A stretch of DNA of 64,000 nt from Bacteriovorax sp. Seq25_V (GTDB lineage Bacteria > Bdellovibrionota > Bacteriovoracia > Bacteriovoracales > Bacteriovoracaceae): NCBI RefSeq assembly GCF_000447795.1, contig NZ_AUNI01000021.1:186001-250000 (forward strand). Reading direction: 5' to 3'. How positions within the stretch are numbered: the first letter of the stretch is position 1; each line of letters opens with the position of its first letter. The notes beneath the pieces are model-generated. The model saw nothing but the letters and a program-made list of their open reading frames with translations, did no database searches and was not told the origin of the DNA. Both the position numbers and the translations under genes were made by a program. Shown here piece by piece: positions 1-8,285 of the stretch.

Positions 1-165
1 TTAAGCACGTGTGATCCAGGTTCTGAAATTGGCGACGTGGCCCTTAGTCGACTCGGTGGAACAAATAATGCTCTTAGTGGATTAGACGAGACAGACTCTA
101 TTTATAATCAAAATAAGAAAGTCTGTGAGTCAAATATTGAGTATTGGATGAAGAGATGTTGGTAA
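1..165 (+). CDS. C-terminal end of an unknown protein (partial)
   Basis: Frame 1 is open from the window edge to a TAA at 163-165, giving the last 54 codons of a gene that starts outside the window. The tail is polar with three cysteines and ends in Arg-Cys-Trp. Its stop shares one base with the ATG of the next gene (TAATG), the arrangement expected for translational coupling. No domain can be recognised from this fragment. Presence of an ORF end is well supported; function is unknown. Confidence 0.6.
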   Translation, partial: LSTCDPGSEIGDVALSRLGGTNNALSGLDETDSIYNQNKKVCESNIEYWMKRCW

Positions 166-650
166 TGAAGTATTGTTTGGCATTTCTTTTTACTTTCGCC
201 TTGTATGGAGCGGAATATTCTACATATACCAGGTGTAGTGATCCAAGAACTGGTGAGCAAGTAAGAGTTGTAAACGATAGTAGACTTGATAATATTGGAT
301 ACGCCCAAATGGGGCCTCGTGGTTACGCAGTTATAGTGTGGAATCCTACATTTGCAAACGCTCTTCATCCATTATTAGCAAGCTTCTTCGCTCATCATGA
401 ATGCGCGCATATTCAGCTATTTCATTCTCTTAGAGTTAATAAGCCTTACTGGACTCAATCGAAAGAACAAGAGGCTGATTGTGATGCTGTGGGAGCGATG
501 ATAGATAAAGGAATTTTGTCTGGTTATGATGATTACCAGTTTGAGATACTTAAAAGAGAATTATCAAAGTTGCAGCCACATTCTACTCATACTCATTATG
601 CTGGATACATTCGTGCATACAATCTAACAAATTACTGCCCTTTTAATTAA
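165..650 (+). CDS. Small exported zinc-metallopeptidase-like protein
   Basis: 161 aa. ATG 165 is preferred over upstream TTG 144 and ATG 156 because it forms a TAATG overlap with the preceding gene and places a signal peptide (MKYCLAFLFTFALYG) at the very N-terminus. Residues 77-87 read HHECAHIQLFH, containing an HExxH zinc-binding motif. About 20 residues on lies a Glu-Gln-Glu-Ala-Asp segment (about 101-105), a plausible third-ligand helix as in compact M48/M78-type peptidases. The protein is short for any standard peptidase family, so it may be a minimal catalytic domain. Motif is seen; peptidase activity is inferred. Confidence 0.55.
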   Translation: MKYCLAFLFTFALYGAEYSTYTRCSDPRTGEQVRVVNDSRLDNIGYAQMGPRGYAVIVWNPTFANALHPLLASFFAHHECAHIQLFHSLRVNKPYWTQSKEQEADCDAVGAMIDKGILSGYDDYQFEILKRELSKLQPHSTHTHYAGYIRAYNLTNYCPFN

Positions 651-1894
651 AGGGCACATGTATCAAATGTCCTCAGTGAGAGGTTGTTGTATTTTCCTAG
701 ATCTTTGTGACCAACTATTGATTCAAATTTACCATTTCGAACAAATATATTCGGTGTATTTGTAATAAGATTTGCTTTGATCTTAATTGAAGTATTCTGA
801 GAAATGTTCTTAAATGTTGGAGTTTGATTAAGTATATTCTCTTGAACATTTGTTGGAACAATTACCGTTTCCACGGCTTCTCCATTGAATGGGTTATAAT
901 GGTTTTCGATCGCTTCAAACAGAAAAAGATCTTTGCTCGTTTCAACTTCTCCTGCTGTAGCAATTTCACCAAAGGCATTAAGTGTTATTGGAAGCATTAA
1001 TTTATTATTGATCCAAAAATTTGGTTTCTTAGAAAAGCAATCGACTCTATCAGAGATAGAAATAGCATCCTCTGTGATATCTATGTCTGGCATTAATAAC
1101 GTGACCTCTTCATAGTCTGATGGTTTCATCATCATTGAGTTAAGGATCTGTGCCTTTTTTAGCGAAATATCCTTGAGATTCTTGTTTATTTTATTAATTG
1201 ATAAAAGCTCTGTGCTCTTGATTGAGTCAGACTTATTGCAAACTCCATAGCCAGTGAGGCATGATTGGTTTACTCCAATTGAGAGACGTCCTTCCTGAGC
1301 GCTAATAAGACCAAGAAATTTGCTGTTAGAGTTTATGATTCCGCTTTTTCCACAATCCTTTAAATTCAATTCTTCAAAAGACTCAGAGGCAGCTTTAAGG
1401 CGAAAGATAGATTTGAATGTGAGTTCGCAAAGTATGTTTTCTTGGATGTATTCAGTGCCAGAGTTTGTGATAGTGGCATTATTGACAAAAGTAAGGTTTT
1501 TATGAAGCTCCATACTGTCTACAGCAGTTCCAAGCTCTGAATCAAAAGTGACTAGTTTTAGATTTTGACCATTCTCAGAAGTATAAAAGTCAGAAACATC
1601 GGTACAGAGTCCATGATTATTCTTTATATCGTAACCACTGGTTATTTTACACGAAGAGATACATTCTGATGGAACAACAGCTGAATTCTTTTGTAGGACG
1701 ACACCCTCACAAAAGTGGTTACCTGATTTAATAAGTAAAACAGACTCAAGACAGTCATTACCATCGCATTTATAGTTAATTTGTTTTGTTGCAGTTGGTG
1801 CAATATTGGAAATTGACTTATTCTGACGAGACTCTTCGTTGTTGCAAGAAGAGAAAATAAGTATTGAAAATAGAATTAGGGAGTATTTTTTCAT
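647..1894 (-). CDS. Lipoprotein with degenerate trypsin-like fold
   Basis: 415 aa lipoprotein: signal peptide with lipobox Phe-Ser-Ser-Cys17. Residues 59-78 (start HFCEGVVL, end SAVVPSEC) match the first trypsin core motif, where active proteases read VLTAAHC; the His position is Glu. Residues 181-196 carry CGKSGI and FLGLIS, resembling GDSGGP followed by LVGI, so the Ser is kept but the motif is altered. About 120 residues after it have no recognisable domain. I infer a secreted trypsin-like pseudoprotease anchored to a membrane. Its stop codon shares TTAA with the convergent upstream gene. No Shine-Dalgarno is visible; the start is predicted to be leaderless. Confidence 0.55.
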   Translation of the reverse strand: MKKYSLILFSILIFSSCNNEESRQNKSISNIAPTATKQINYKCDGNDCLESVLLIKSGNHFCEGVVLQKNSAVVPSECISSCKITSGYDIKNNHGLCTDVSDFYTSENGQNLKLVTFDSELGTAVDSMELHKNLTFVNNATITNSGTEYIQENILCELTFKSIFRLKAASESFEELNLKDCGKSGIINSNSKFLGLISAQEGRLSIGVNQSCLTGYGVCNKSDSIKSTELLSINKINKNLKDISLKKAQILNSMMMKPSDYEEVTLLMPDIDITEDAISISDRVDCFSKKPNFWINNKLMLPITLNAFGEIATAGEVETSKDLFLFEAIENHYNPFNGEAVETVIVPTNVQENILNQTPTFKNISQNTSIKIKANLITNTPNIFVRNGKFESIVGHKDLGKYNNLSLRTFDTCAL

Positions 1895-1909
1895 AAGACT
1901 AATATATCA
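1895..1909 (-). promoter_or_regulatory. Leaderless-type promoter for the trypsin-like lipoprotein gene
   Basis: Read on the minus strand, TATATT (1906-1901) preceded by TGA (extended -10) lies exactly six bases before the ATG at 1894. No purine-rich ribosome site fits in that gap. Transcription would begin at or next to the A of ATG. A clear -35 is not visible. Confidence 0.4.
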
Positions 1910-2103
1910 ATCTGAGTAAAAAAAAGTACTAAACAAGGTAAATATGTAAGGCTGTACAAGCTTTTGACAACATTTTTAGGCACCGGCAAGTGAGTTGGTT
2001 TTTCGTAATTTCAGTAGGATAGCGTCAAAATGTTACATAGTTGATTAAAATACTAAACCATTTTTAAAAAATAACCGACTATAGACTTTAGAGGAGAATT
2101 CTT

Positions 2104-3072
2104 ATGAGAGAAGTAAAATTTGTATTATTAGCATCAGTTTTTATATCACAATTTTCTTTTGCTGATTGTAGCAAAATTAGTGATGCCTTTAAGAAATTTA
2201 AGTGTGAGAGAGAAGCGAAGTTTAATAGCTTTAAAAAAGAGAAAGAGCGCGTACAGCAAAATTCGGCAAAAGAAGAGGATGAAATTGTTGAGTTAAGTGA
2301 TGCAATAGACGAAGTTGGAGAGAAGTATCCAAAGTGTCCATATAGAAATAGTAAAGACCTAGGTGGTAAAAAAGTAAGAATGAAAGCATGTAAGCTTTAT
2401 GGAATGAAAATGGCCGCTTGTCAGGATTCCCAGGCAGAATGTAGTAATCAAATTACAGCCTATATGGACAAAAATATTCTTAATAAGAAACATGCACAAG
2501 CTGATTTTGAGGAATTCAAAAGGCAAAGAATGAAGGAGCTTGAGAATGTACACCCAAAGTGTCCTTTTAAAAATGTTGATGGAATCGATGTTAATGAGGC
2601 CTGTACTCGCTATGATTTTTTAATGGGTGACTGTGGAGATGAAAGCCAGGCAGAGTGTAGCAACAAAGCATATGAAAAAATAGCAAGTCAATATCGAGCA
2701 GAAAAAAAAGACATGTCAACTAGACTTATTGGCTATATCCCAAAAATAAGTGAAGAAGAAATGGCAAAGTGTTTAGAAGAAAATAGTTATGATCTCTCAA
2801 TGTGTCAGATGATCTTAATGGATGATAAGAGAACTCAATACATGAATGAAGTAAGTAAAAACGTAGGACAGGAAGATGTAGAGCTTGCTGGATGCACTAT
2901 TGAGGCACAAGTTAGTACTGTTACTTGCCCAGATGGAAGGGTCTACGTTTTGAAGTCTGATGTTTTAAATAATCTGACTCGTAAGTTAGCTATAGATATG
3001 AAGTCAAGTGCACCAGTTAGTGGTGGAGAAGACGACCGTGTTCAGTATAATGACACATCAGCTAGTAAGTAA
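2104..3072 (+). CDS. Secreted cysteine-repeat protein
   Basis: 322 aa with a signal peptide (cleavage probably after SQFSFA, residue 20) and a good GAGGAG ribosome site at 2091-2096. Residues about 75-120 and 149-190 are an internal duplication. Each copy starts PKCP[YF], has a Cys about 18-20 residues later, another Cys 8-10 after that, and ends with SQAECSN. A charged, probably helical segment (36-70) precedes the repeats and a further Cys-containing tail (about 275-300) follows. The conserved Cys spacing suggests paired disulfides in the periplasm. No known family recognised. Its 3' end overlaps the convergent membrane gene by 11 bp. Confidence 0.6.
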   Translation: MREVKFVLLASVFISQFSFADCSKISDAFKKFKCEREAKFNSFKKEKERVQQNSAKEEDEIVELSDAIDEVGEKYPKCPYRNSKDLGGKKVRMKACKLYGMKMAACQDSQAECSNQITAYMDKNILNKKHAQADFEEFKRQRMKELENVHPKCPFKNVDGIDVNEACTRYDFLMGDCGDESQAECSNKAYEKIASQYRAEKKDMSTRLIGYIPKISEEEMAKCLEENSYDLSMCQMILMDDKRTQYMNEVSKNVGQEDVELAGCTIEAQVSTVTCPDGRVYVLKSDVLNNLTRKLAIDMKSSAPVSGGEDDRVQYNDTSASK

Positions 3073-4387
3073 TACACAGAAAGCTAAAGTAATAGTCACA
3101 GTGAAGCTCGTCTAAGAAGATAAGATCATCAGATGTCTTCAAGAGTGGGTGCTCACTAGTCTTAAGCATATCGATTGAAAGCAGAAGCTGGTTTTTACTT
3201 AGATATGCTTGATTATTACTAATAGCACTAAGTCTATAAGCAAAATGAGGATCATTCATACTATAACTTAGATAGAGAACAAAATATACTAGACCCACCC
3301 CTATACTAATATTACGTACAATCCTCTTTCTTAGGATGTAAATTGCTGGAAAGCTCATAAGTGGTAATATGAAAAGAATGTAGCGCGGCCCGAGGCACCA
3401 ATCTCCATAAGTGTGAAAAAAGAGATTTGGAATCATTAAAATAATAAAGCTCGCGGTTAAAAAAATAAACTCAGGCTTATTATTTCTAAGAGTAAGTTTC
3501 ACTCCCATTAGTGCAGTGACCATTAATGGGAAATATGTGTATAGGCTTCTTTTGGGAAGAATAAAATAATCAAGAAAGCGATCTTTAAAGAAAACAAGTG
3601 AGAAATCTACCTCATCTGGGTTAGATGGGTGAGCTGTTCTTATCGGAAAAGTTGTTCCATATAGATAATTTTGTTGGATATAGTAGAGAAGAACGCAGCT
3701 GCAAAGAATTATTATTTCAGGTAAATATCTCTTAATGTTCTTTATTCCAAGATAGGGTATTACAAAGAGGCAGCTTAGAAAGAGTACACTTTTAGTGAAA
3801 ACCATCATAATAAAAAAAATATTATAGAGAATTCGATACCAATTTTTATTGGTATTCTTGAAGCGCTCAAGTGTTGAAAAAAAGCATGTGAAAAAAAGTA
3901 GTTGTAAAAACTCGTAGCTCTGTACACGAATGTATTGAAAAGTAACGGTTGAAAAACTTACCAGTGCAACATAGAGAATAGATTCATTTCTTTTAAATCC
4001 TAAATTCTCTAATGTTTTTAACAGAACTGTCAGAAATATTGAGAATAAGAGAAGTTGAAAAATGTTATGAAAAAGAACAGTCTGCGAATCAACATGTATG
4101 CTGTCATCAGGGTTCAGATATTCTGGGATTGCATATATGATTGTGTTTAATTGACCCCATCGATGAAAAAACTTTTTCTTCGTATCATTTTCAAAAAAAT
4201 ACTGTCCTTTGTTTTCCAGTAGAGGATATAAAACGTTCCTGTAACTATAGTCGATTCCAAGTGATCCTGTTTTGGCAAAATTATTGGCACTCAACTTTAT
4301 CGCATAAGCATCACCAGCATAGAAGCTCTTTGGCATAATCAGAAAGAAAAAAAGTGTGGCGAGCACGATAAAAACAGATTTCTTCAT
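3062..4387 (-). CDS. Polytopic GT-C-like glycosyltransferase (putative)
   Basis: 441 aa with an N-terminal hydrophobic segment, about ten membrane helices and a short hydrophilic C-terminus. The first periplasmic loop contains a Gly-Asp-Ala-Tyr near residues 25-28, the place where GT-C (PMT/ArnT-like) enzymes keep an acidic catalytic residue. A divergent neighbour 51 bp away encodes a soluble DPM1-like GT2. The pair therefore resembles systems in which a GT2 makes a polyprenyl-phosphate sugar and a GT-C enzyme transfers it outside the membrane. Family assignment rests on topology and context, with only weak motif support. The start is predicted leaderless. Confidence 0.45.
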   Translation of the reverse strand: MKKSVFIVLATLFFFLIMPKSFYAGDAYAIKLSANNFAKTGSLGIDYSYRNVLYPLLENKGQYFFENDTKKKFFHRWGQLNTIIYAIPEYLNPDDSIHVDSQTVLFHNIFQLLLFSIFLTVLLKTLENLGFKRNESILYVALVSFSTVTFQYIRVQSYEFLQLLFFTCFFSTLERFKNTNKNWYRILYNIFFIMMVFTKSVLFLSCLFVIPYLGIKNIKRYLPEIIILCSCVLLYYIQQNYLYGTTFPIRTAHPSNPDEVDFSLVFFKDRFLDYFILPKRSLYTYFPLMVTALMGVKLTLRNNKPEFIFLTASFIILMIPNLFFHTYGDWCLGPRYILFILPLMSFPAIYILRKRIVRNISIGVGLVYFVLYLSYSMNDPHFAYRLSAISNNQAYLSKNQLLLSIDMLKTSEHPLLKTSDDLIFLDELHCDYYFSFLCITY

Positions 4388-4438
4388 ATAAGAATTCTAA
4401 ACTTTCTTTAAAGTCAGGACAAGTGTTATAATGTTTCT
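4388..4438. promoter_or_regulatory. Back-to-back leaderless promoters
   Basis: Minus strand: TTGTCC (4422-4417), 17-base spacer, TAGAAT (4399-4394), then six bases to ATG 4387. Plus strand: extended -10 TGTTATAAT (4424-4432), then six bases to ATG 4439. Neither start has a Shine-Dalgarno. The two promoters interdigitate within 51 bp, so the two genes are probably co-regulated or mutually interfering. Confidence 0.5.
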
Positions 4439-5089
4439 ATGCAAAGTGTAGCCATTGTAGCACCATGTTTTAATGAAGTTGAAATAATTGAAGATTTTAT
4501 TAAGGCACTACTCTGTCTTCCAGAAGAATATACATTAGTACTTGTTGATGATGGCAGTACTGACGATACTGTTAATAACATAAAAAAGTATCCGAGAATA
4601 AGATTGATTCAGCTTGAAAAAAATGTGGGTCAGCAGCAAGCATTACTTAGAGGTCTCAAAATTGTAAGAGACTATGATTTAATAATAACAATCGATTCAG
4701 ATCTTCAGGATGATCCTACTTATATTAATGAAATGATTGCGCTAATTAATAGTGGGTATGATTATGTCGCTGCAGTTAGAAGCAATAGAGATAGTGATTC
4801 ATTTCTAAAGAGATTGTTTGCAAACATGTTTTATACATTGATCAAGCTTCAAGATAAGAAAGTGATTAAAAATCATGGAGATTTTCGTGCCTTGAGAGGT
4901 CAGCTCGTGAGAGAATACCTTCAAACACAAGAAGAAGTAGTGTTCTTGAGAGGACAGTTGCCTAGATTAGCTAAAAATATTGGAATAATTAATTTAAAAA
5001 GAGAAAAAAGAACTAAAGGGCATACGAAGTACACCCCTTTGAAAATGATGAGACTAGCTTTGGACGCTTTTAAAACCAGTCTAAGATAA
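4439..5089 (+). CDS. DPM1-like family 2 glycosyltransferase, soluble
   Basis: 216 aa GT2 domain. N-terminal PCFNE (about 9-13), LVDDGSTDDT (about 35-44) and IDSDLQDDP (about 84-92) are the nucleotide-sugar and metal-binding motifs of the dolichyl/undecaprenyl-phosphate sugar synthase group. The usual C-terminal pair of membrane helices of GtrB-type enzymes is absent, so this is the short form. Likely role: transfer of a sugar from an NDP-sugar to a polyprenyl phosphate at the inner membrane, feeding the divergent GT-C-like protein. The 3' end overlaps rmlB by 9 bp. Confidence 0.8.
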   Translation: MQSVAIVAPCFNEVEIIEDFIKALLCLPEEYTLVLVDDGSTDDTVNNIKKYPRIRLIQLEKNVGQQQALLRGLKIVRDYDLIITIDSDLQDDPTYINEMIALINSGYDYVAAVRSNRDSDSFLKRLFANMFYTLIKLQDKKVIKNHGDFRALRGQLVREYLQTQEEVVFLRGQLPRLAKNIGIINLKREKRTKGHTKYTPLKMMRLALDAFKTSLR

Positions 5090-6091
5090 CTTTCCCAAGT
5101 ACCAATTAATAGTTTGATCAATTCCCTCTTCAAAAGTTACAGAAGGCTTCCAGTCTAACTCAGTCTTAAGCTTTGTTGCATCGATCGCATAGCGACGATC
5201 ATGTCCAGGGCGATCTTTTACAAATGTAATAAGATCTTTATAACTTCCATTTTTTCGCGGACGAATATCATCGAGTCTCGTACAAATAACATCGACGACC
5301 TGAAGGTTGGTTTTCTCCTCATCGCCTCCAACGTTATAGGTCTCACCTAAGCGACCATTGTGAAAAACTTCATCAATTGCACTACAGTGATCAAATACAA
5401 ATAACCAGTCACGGATATTTTTTCCATCTCCATAGATTGGAATATTTTCACCGGCCAGCGCTTTTCTTAAAATAGTTGGAATTAACTTTTCATTATGTTG
5501 TCTTGGTCCATAATTATTAGAACAATTAGTGGTCACGACATTCATCCCATAAGTATGAAAATAACTTCTCACAAGCATGTCTGAGGAAGCCTTCGACGCA
5601 GAATATGGTGAGTTTGGAGCATAGGGAGTTGTCTCTGTAAAATATCCTGTCTCACCTAATGTCCCATAAACCTCATCGGTTGAAATATGGTGGAAGCGCG
5701 CGTTCTTATAATCTTCTTTATGATCAAACGGTCCATTCATCCAAAACTTTCTCGCAGTATCGAGTAGATTGAAAGTACCATTAACATTTGTTCTGACAAA
5801 TTCACCAGGACCTAGAATCGAATTATCAACGTGGGACTCTGCCGCAAAGTGGATAACTCCTGAAAATTTATATGTTTCAAAAAGCTCTTTCACAAGTGCT
5901 TCATCACAAATGTCACCCTTAGTGAACGTATGGTTATCACTAATACCTTCGAGGTTATTCATATCCCCTGCATAGGTAAGAGCATCAAGGTTCACAATAT
6001 GATATTCACTATATTTGCTAAGAAAATAATGAATAAAGTTGGAGCCGATAAACCCAGCTGCACCAGTAACTAAGATAGATTTTTTAGACAT
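5081..6091 (-). CDS. rmlB: dTDP-glucose 4,6-dehydratase
   Basis: Extended SDR enzyme converting dTDP-glucose to dTDP-4-keto-6-deoxyglucose, second step of dTDP-L-rhamnose synthesis. Visible motifs: NAD-binding TGAAGFIGS near the N-terminus, STDEVYG with the catalytic Thr-Asp-Glu, and YSASK with the Tyr-x3-Lys pair; the C-terminal substrate domain is complete. 336 aa, normal length. ATG 6091 chosen over TTG 6112 because it directly precedes the family N-terminus (KKSILVTGAAG) and has AGAGAG nine bases upstream. It overlaps rmlD by 22 bp, as the last gene of the rml operon. Confidence 0.95.
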   Translation of the reverse strand: MSKKSILVTGAAGFIGSNFIHYFLSKYSEYHIVNLDALTYAGDMNNLEGISDNHTFTKGDICDEALVKELFETYKFSGVIHFAAESHVDNSILGPGEFVRTNVNGTFNLLDTARKFWMNGPFDHKEDYKNARFHHISTDEVYGTLGETGYFTETTPYAPNSPYSASKASSDMLVRSYFHTYGMNVVTTNCSNNYGPRQHNEKLIPTILRKALAGENIPIYGDGKNIRDWLFVFDHCSAIDEVFHNGRLGETYNVGGDEEKTNLQVVDVICTRLDDIRPRKNGSYKDLITFVKDRPGHDRRYAIDATKLKTELDWKPSVTFEEGIDQTINWYLGKLS

Positions 6092-6891
6092 ACTTTTAAA
6101 CTCTCTTTCCAATGTGGTATTTCAATATTTAATGACTCTTTAATTTTTTTCTTGTTAAGAACTGAGTAGTGGGGACGGCTTGCCTTTTGTGGATAATCGC
6201 GACTCTCAATAGGATTAATTTTCATCTCTATATTTGAAAGTTCAAAAATTTCCTTTGCAAAATCATACCAAGAACAAACACCTTCATTAGAATAATGAAA
6301 TGTCTCTCCCCTAATCTTTGAAAATTTCTTTGTCGCTGCCAAAATTGCCACTGCAAGATCACCTGCATATGTTGGAGTTCCAACTTGATCATAAACAACA
6401 CTTAATGACTCACGATCCTTAAGTTTAAGCATCGTCTTTAAAAAATTTGATCGATATTCGGAATAAACCCAAGAAGTTCTAATAATCACAAAATTTGAAA
6501 ATTCTTCTAATAAAATATCTTCACCAGCAAGTTTCGACTTCCCATAAACAGATTTGGGATTAACACCATCATATTCGGTATAAGGAGTAGAGCTTTCCCC
6601 ATCAAAGACATAGTCAGTAGAAATATGGATAAGACTTAAATCATAATCCTCACAAGCTTTTGCAATATTCTTAACACCCATTTGATTGACAAGAAAAGCA
6701 CGTGAGGCATCTTCTTCGGCCAGATCAACAGCCGTAAATGCAGCTGCATTAATAATGAGAGCACCAGGTGAAAGAGACTGAAATTCTTTATCAATCGCCT
6801 GAGGATCTGTGATATCACAAATTATTGGTTGCACACCAAGCTTTTGTAAACTTAGGCCTAGCTGTCCGTTAGCTCCTAGAACAAAAATCAT
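6070..6891 (-). CDS. rmlD: dTDP-4-dehydrorhamnose reductase
   Basis: 273 aa SDR enzyme that reduces dTDP-4-dehydro-L-rhamnose to dTDP-L-rhamnose, the last pathway step. The N-terminus IFVLGANGQLG is the NAD(P)-binding loop of RmlD; STDYVFDG and YGKSKLAGE contain the catalytic Thr and Tyr-x3-Lys; a TSWVYS motif follows. Full length. It overlaps rmlC (23 bp) and rmlB (22 bp), so translation of the operon is coupled. Confidence 0.95.
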   Translation of the reverse strand: MIFVLGANGQLGLSLQKLGVQPIICDITDPQAIDKEFQSLSPGALIINAAAFTAVDLAEEDASRAFLVNQMGVKNIAKACEDYDLSLIHISTDYVFDGESSTPYTEYDGVNPKSVYGKSKLAGEDILLEEFSNFVIIRTSWVYSEYRSNFLKTMLKLKDRESLSVVYDQVGTPTYAGDLAVAILAATKKFSKIRGETFHYSNEGVCSWYDFAKEIFELSNIEMKINPIESRDYPQKASRPHYSVLNKKKIKESLNIEIPHWKESLKVCLKNLS

Positions 6892-7417
6892 CTAAGCTCC
6901 CAAGCTTCAAATCTTTAGCAGAAAGTTTAATATCAGTTTCTGAAACCTTCCAGTCGATATTAAGTTTTGAATCATTATATGCGATACCGTCTTCGCTTGC
7001 TTGATTATAAAAATTATCAACTTTATATTGAAAAGTCGCAGACTCACTCAAAACAACGAAGCCATGGGCAAATCCCCTTGGGATCATTAACTGTTTTCCA
7101 TTCTCCGCTGATAACTCAACAGAGAAGTGCTTCAGATAAGTTGGGCTATCTTCACGGAGATCAACCGCAACATCAAGAACACTTCCTTGGGTGACGCGGA
7201 CAAGTTTTGCTTGAGCATGCTCTCCACGCTGTAGGTGCAACCCACGAAGTGTTCCGTAAGTTGAAAAAGACTGATTGTCTTGAACAAAGTTATATTCAAG
7301 ACCGGCAAGCTTAAATGTATTTAAGTTATAGCTTTCAAAAAAATAACCACGCTCATCTTGAAAAATTCGTGGTTCAAATATTACTAAATCTTTAATTGGT
7401 GTTTCATTGAAACTCAT
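6869..7417 (-). CDS. rmlC: dTDP-4-dehydrorhamnose 3,5-epimerase
   Basis: 182 aa cupin-fold epimerase acting on dTDP-4-keto-6-deoxyglucose. The RmlC signatures FQDERGYFFES, LRGLHLQ (catalytic His), DVAVDLR and MIPRGFAHGF are all present. ATG 7417 is chosen because it follows the rmlA stop by one base and has AAGGA just upstream; a longer upstream extension would add a non-family N-terminus. The order A-C-D-B is a common rml arrangement. Confidence 0.95.
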   Translation of the reverse strand: MSFNETPIKDLVIFEPRIFQDERGYFFESYNLNTFKLAGLEYNFVQDNQSFSTYGTLRGLHLQRGEHAQAKLVRVTQGSVLDVAVDLREDSPTYLKHFSVELSAENGKQLMIPRGFAHGFVVLSESATFQYKVDNFYNQASEDGIAYNDSKLNIDWKVSETDIKLSAKDLKLGSLDDFCSRS

Positions 7418-7418
7418 A

Positions 7419-8285
7419 CTATTCCTTAATAACTCGCATGAGGTGCTTGCCGTAGTCACTGTTTTTCATTGTGGAAGCTGTCTCTCGTACTTGATCTTTC
7501 GTTATCCAATTCTTCTTGAATGCAATCTCCTCGAGGCAAGCAACTTTCAGACCTTGGCGTTTTTCAATTGTTTGAATAAAGTTAGAGGCCTCAAGTAGTG
7601 AAGTATGAGTTCCCGTATCAAGCCAAGCAATTCCACGTCCAAGAAGTTCCATGTTAAGATCTCCCCTTTCAAGATATGCCTGATTGACAGAAGTAATTTC
7701 AAGCTCGCCTCGTTTTGACGGCTTTATACTTTTTGCAATTTCAACAACCGAATTATCATAATAATAAAGACCAGTCACAGCATAGTTTGACTTCGGCGCC
7801 TCAGGTTTTTCTTCAATTGATATAACTTTTTGATTGTCATCAAATTCAGCGACACCATAACGTTCAGGGTCTTGCACGTAATAGCCAAAAATAGTCGCAC
7901 CCGACTTAAGCTCACTTGCCTTTTCTAGTTTCGTAGTAAGTCCATGCCCATAATAAATATTATCACCGAGAATGAGACAGACATTATCATCACCAATAAA
8001 CTCTTCTCCAAGAATAAAGGCCTGGGCCAGTCCATCTGGTGAAGGTTGTACTTTATAGGAAATATTGAGACCTAATTGTGATCCATTTCCAAAAAGATTT
8101 TCAAAATGAATAATGTCTCTAGGTGTTGATATAATAAGAATATCTCTGATATTTGAAAGCATTAAAACTGATAATGGATAATAAATCATCGGCTTATCAT
8201 AAATAGGAATAATCTGCTTTGAAATTGATAAGGTTGCAGGATTAAGCCTTGTTCCCGATCCACCGGCTAAAATAATACCTTTCAT
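7419..8285 (-). CDS. rmlA: Glucose-1-phosphate thymidylyltransferase
   Basis: 288 aa, the standard length. It makes dTDP-glucose from dTTP and glucose-1-phosphate, the entry step of the rhamnose pathway. N-terminal [14 protein letters not shown] is the nucleotide-binding loop, with [16 protein letters not shown] (sugar-phosphate lysine), [10 protein letters not shown] (metal Asp) and AWLDTGTH also present. It overlaps the upstream glycosyltransferase by 4 bp (ATGA). Confidence 0.96.
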   Translation of the reverse strand: MKGIILAGGSGTRLNPATLSISKQIIPIYDKPMIYYPLSVLMLSNIRDILIISTPRDIIHFENLFGNGSQLGLNISYKVQPSPDGLAQAFILGEEFIGDDNVCLILGDNIYYGHGLTTKLEKASELKSGATIFGYYVQDPERYGVAEFDDNQKVISIEEKPEAPKSNYAVTGLYYYDNSVVEIAKSIKPSKRGELEITSVNQAYLERGDLNMELLGRGIAWLDTGTHTSLLEASNFIQTIEKRQGLKVACLEEIAFKKNWITKDQVRETASTMKNSDYGKHLMRVIKE

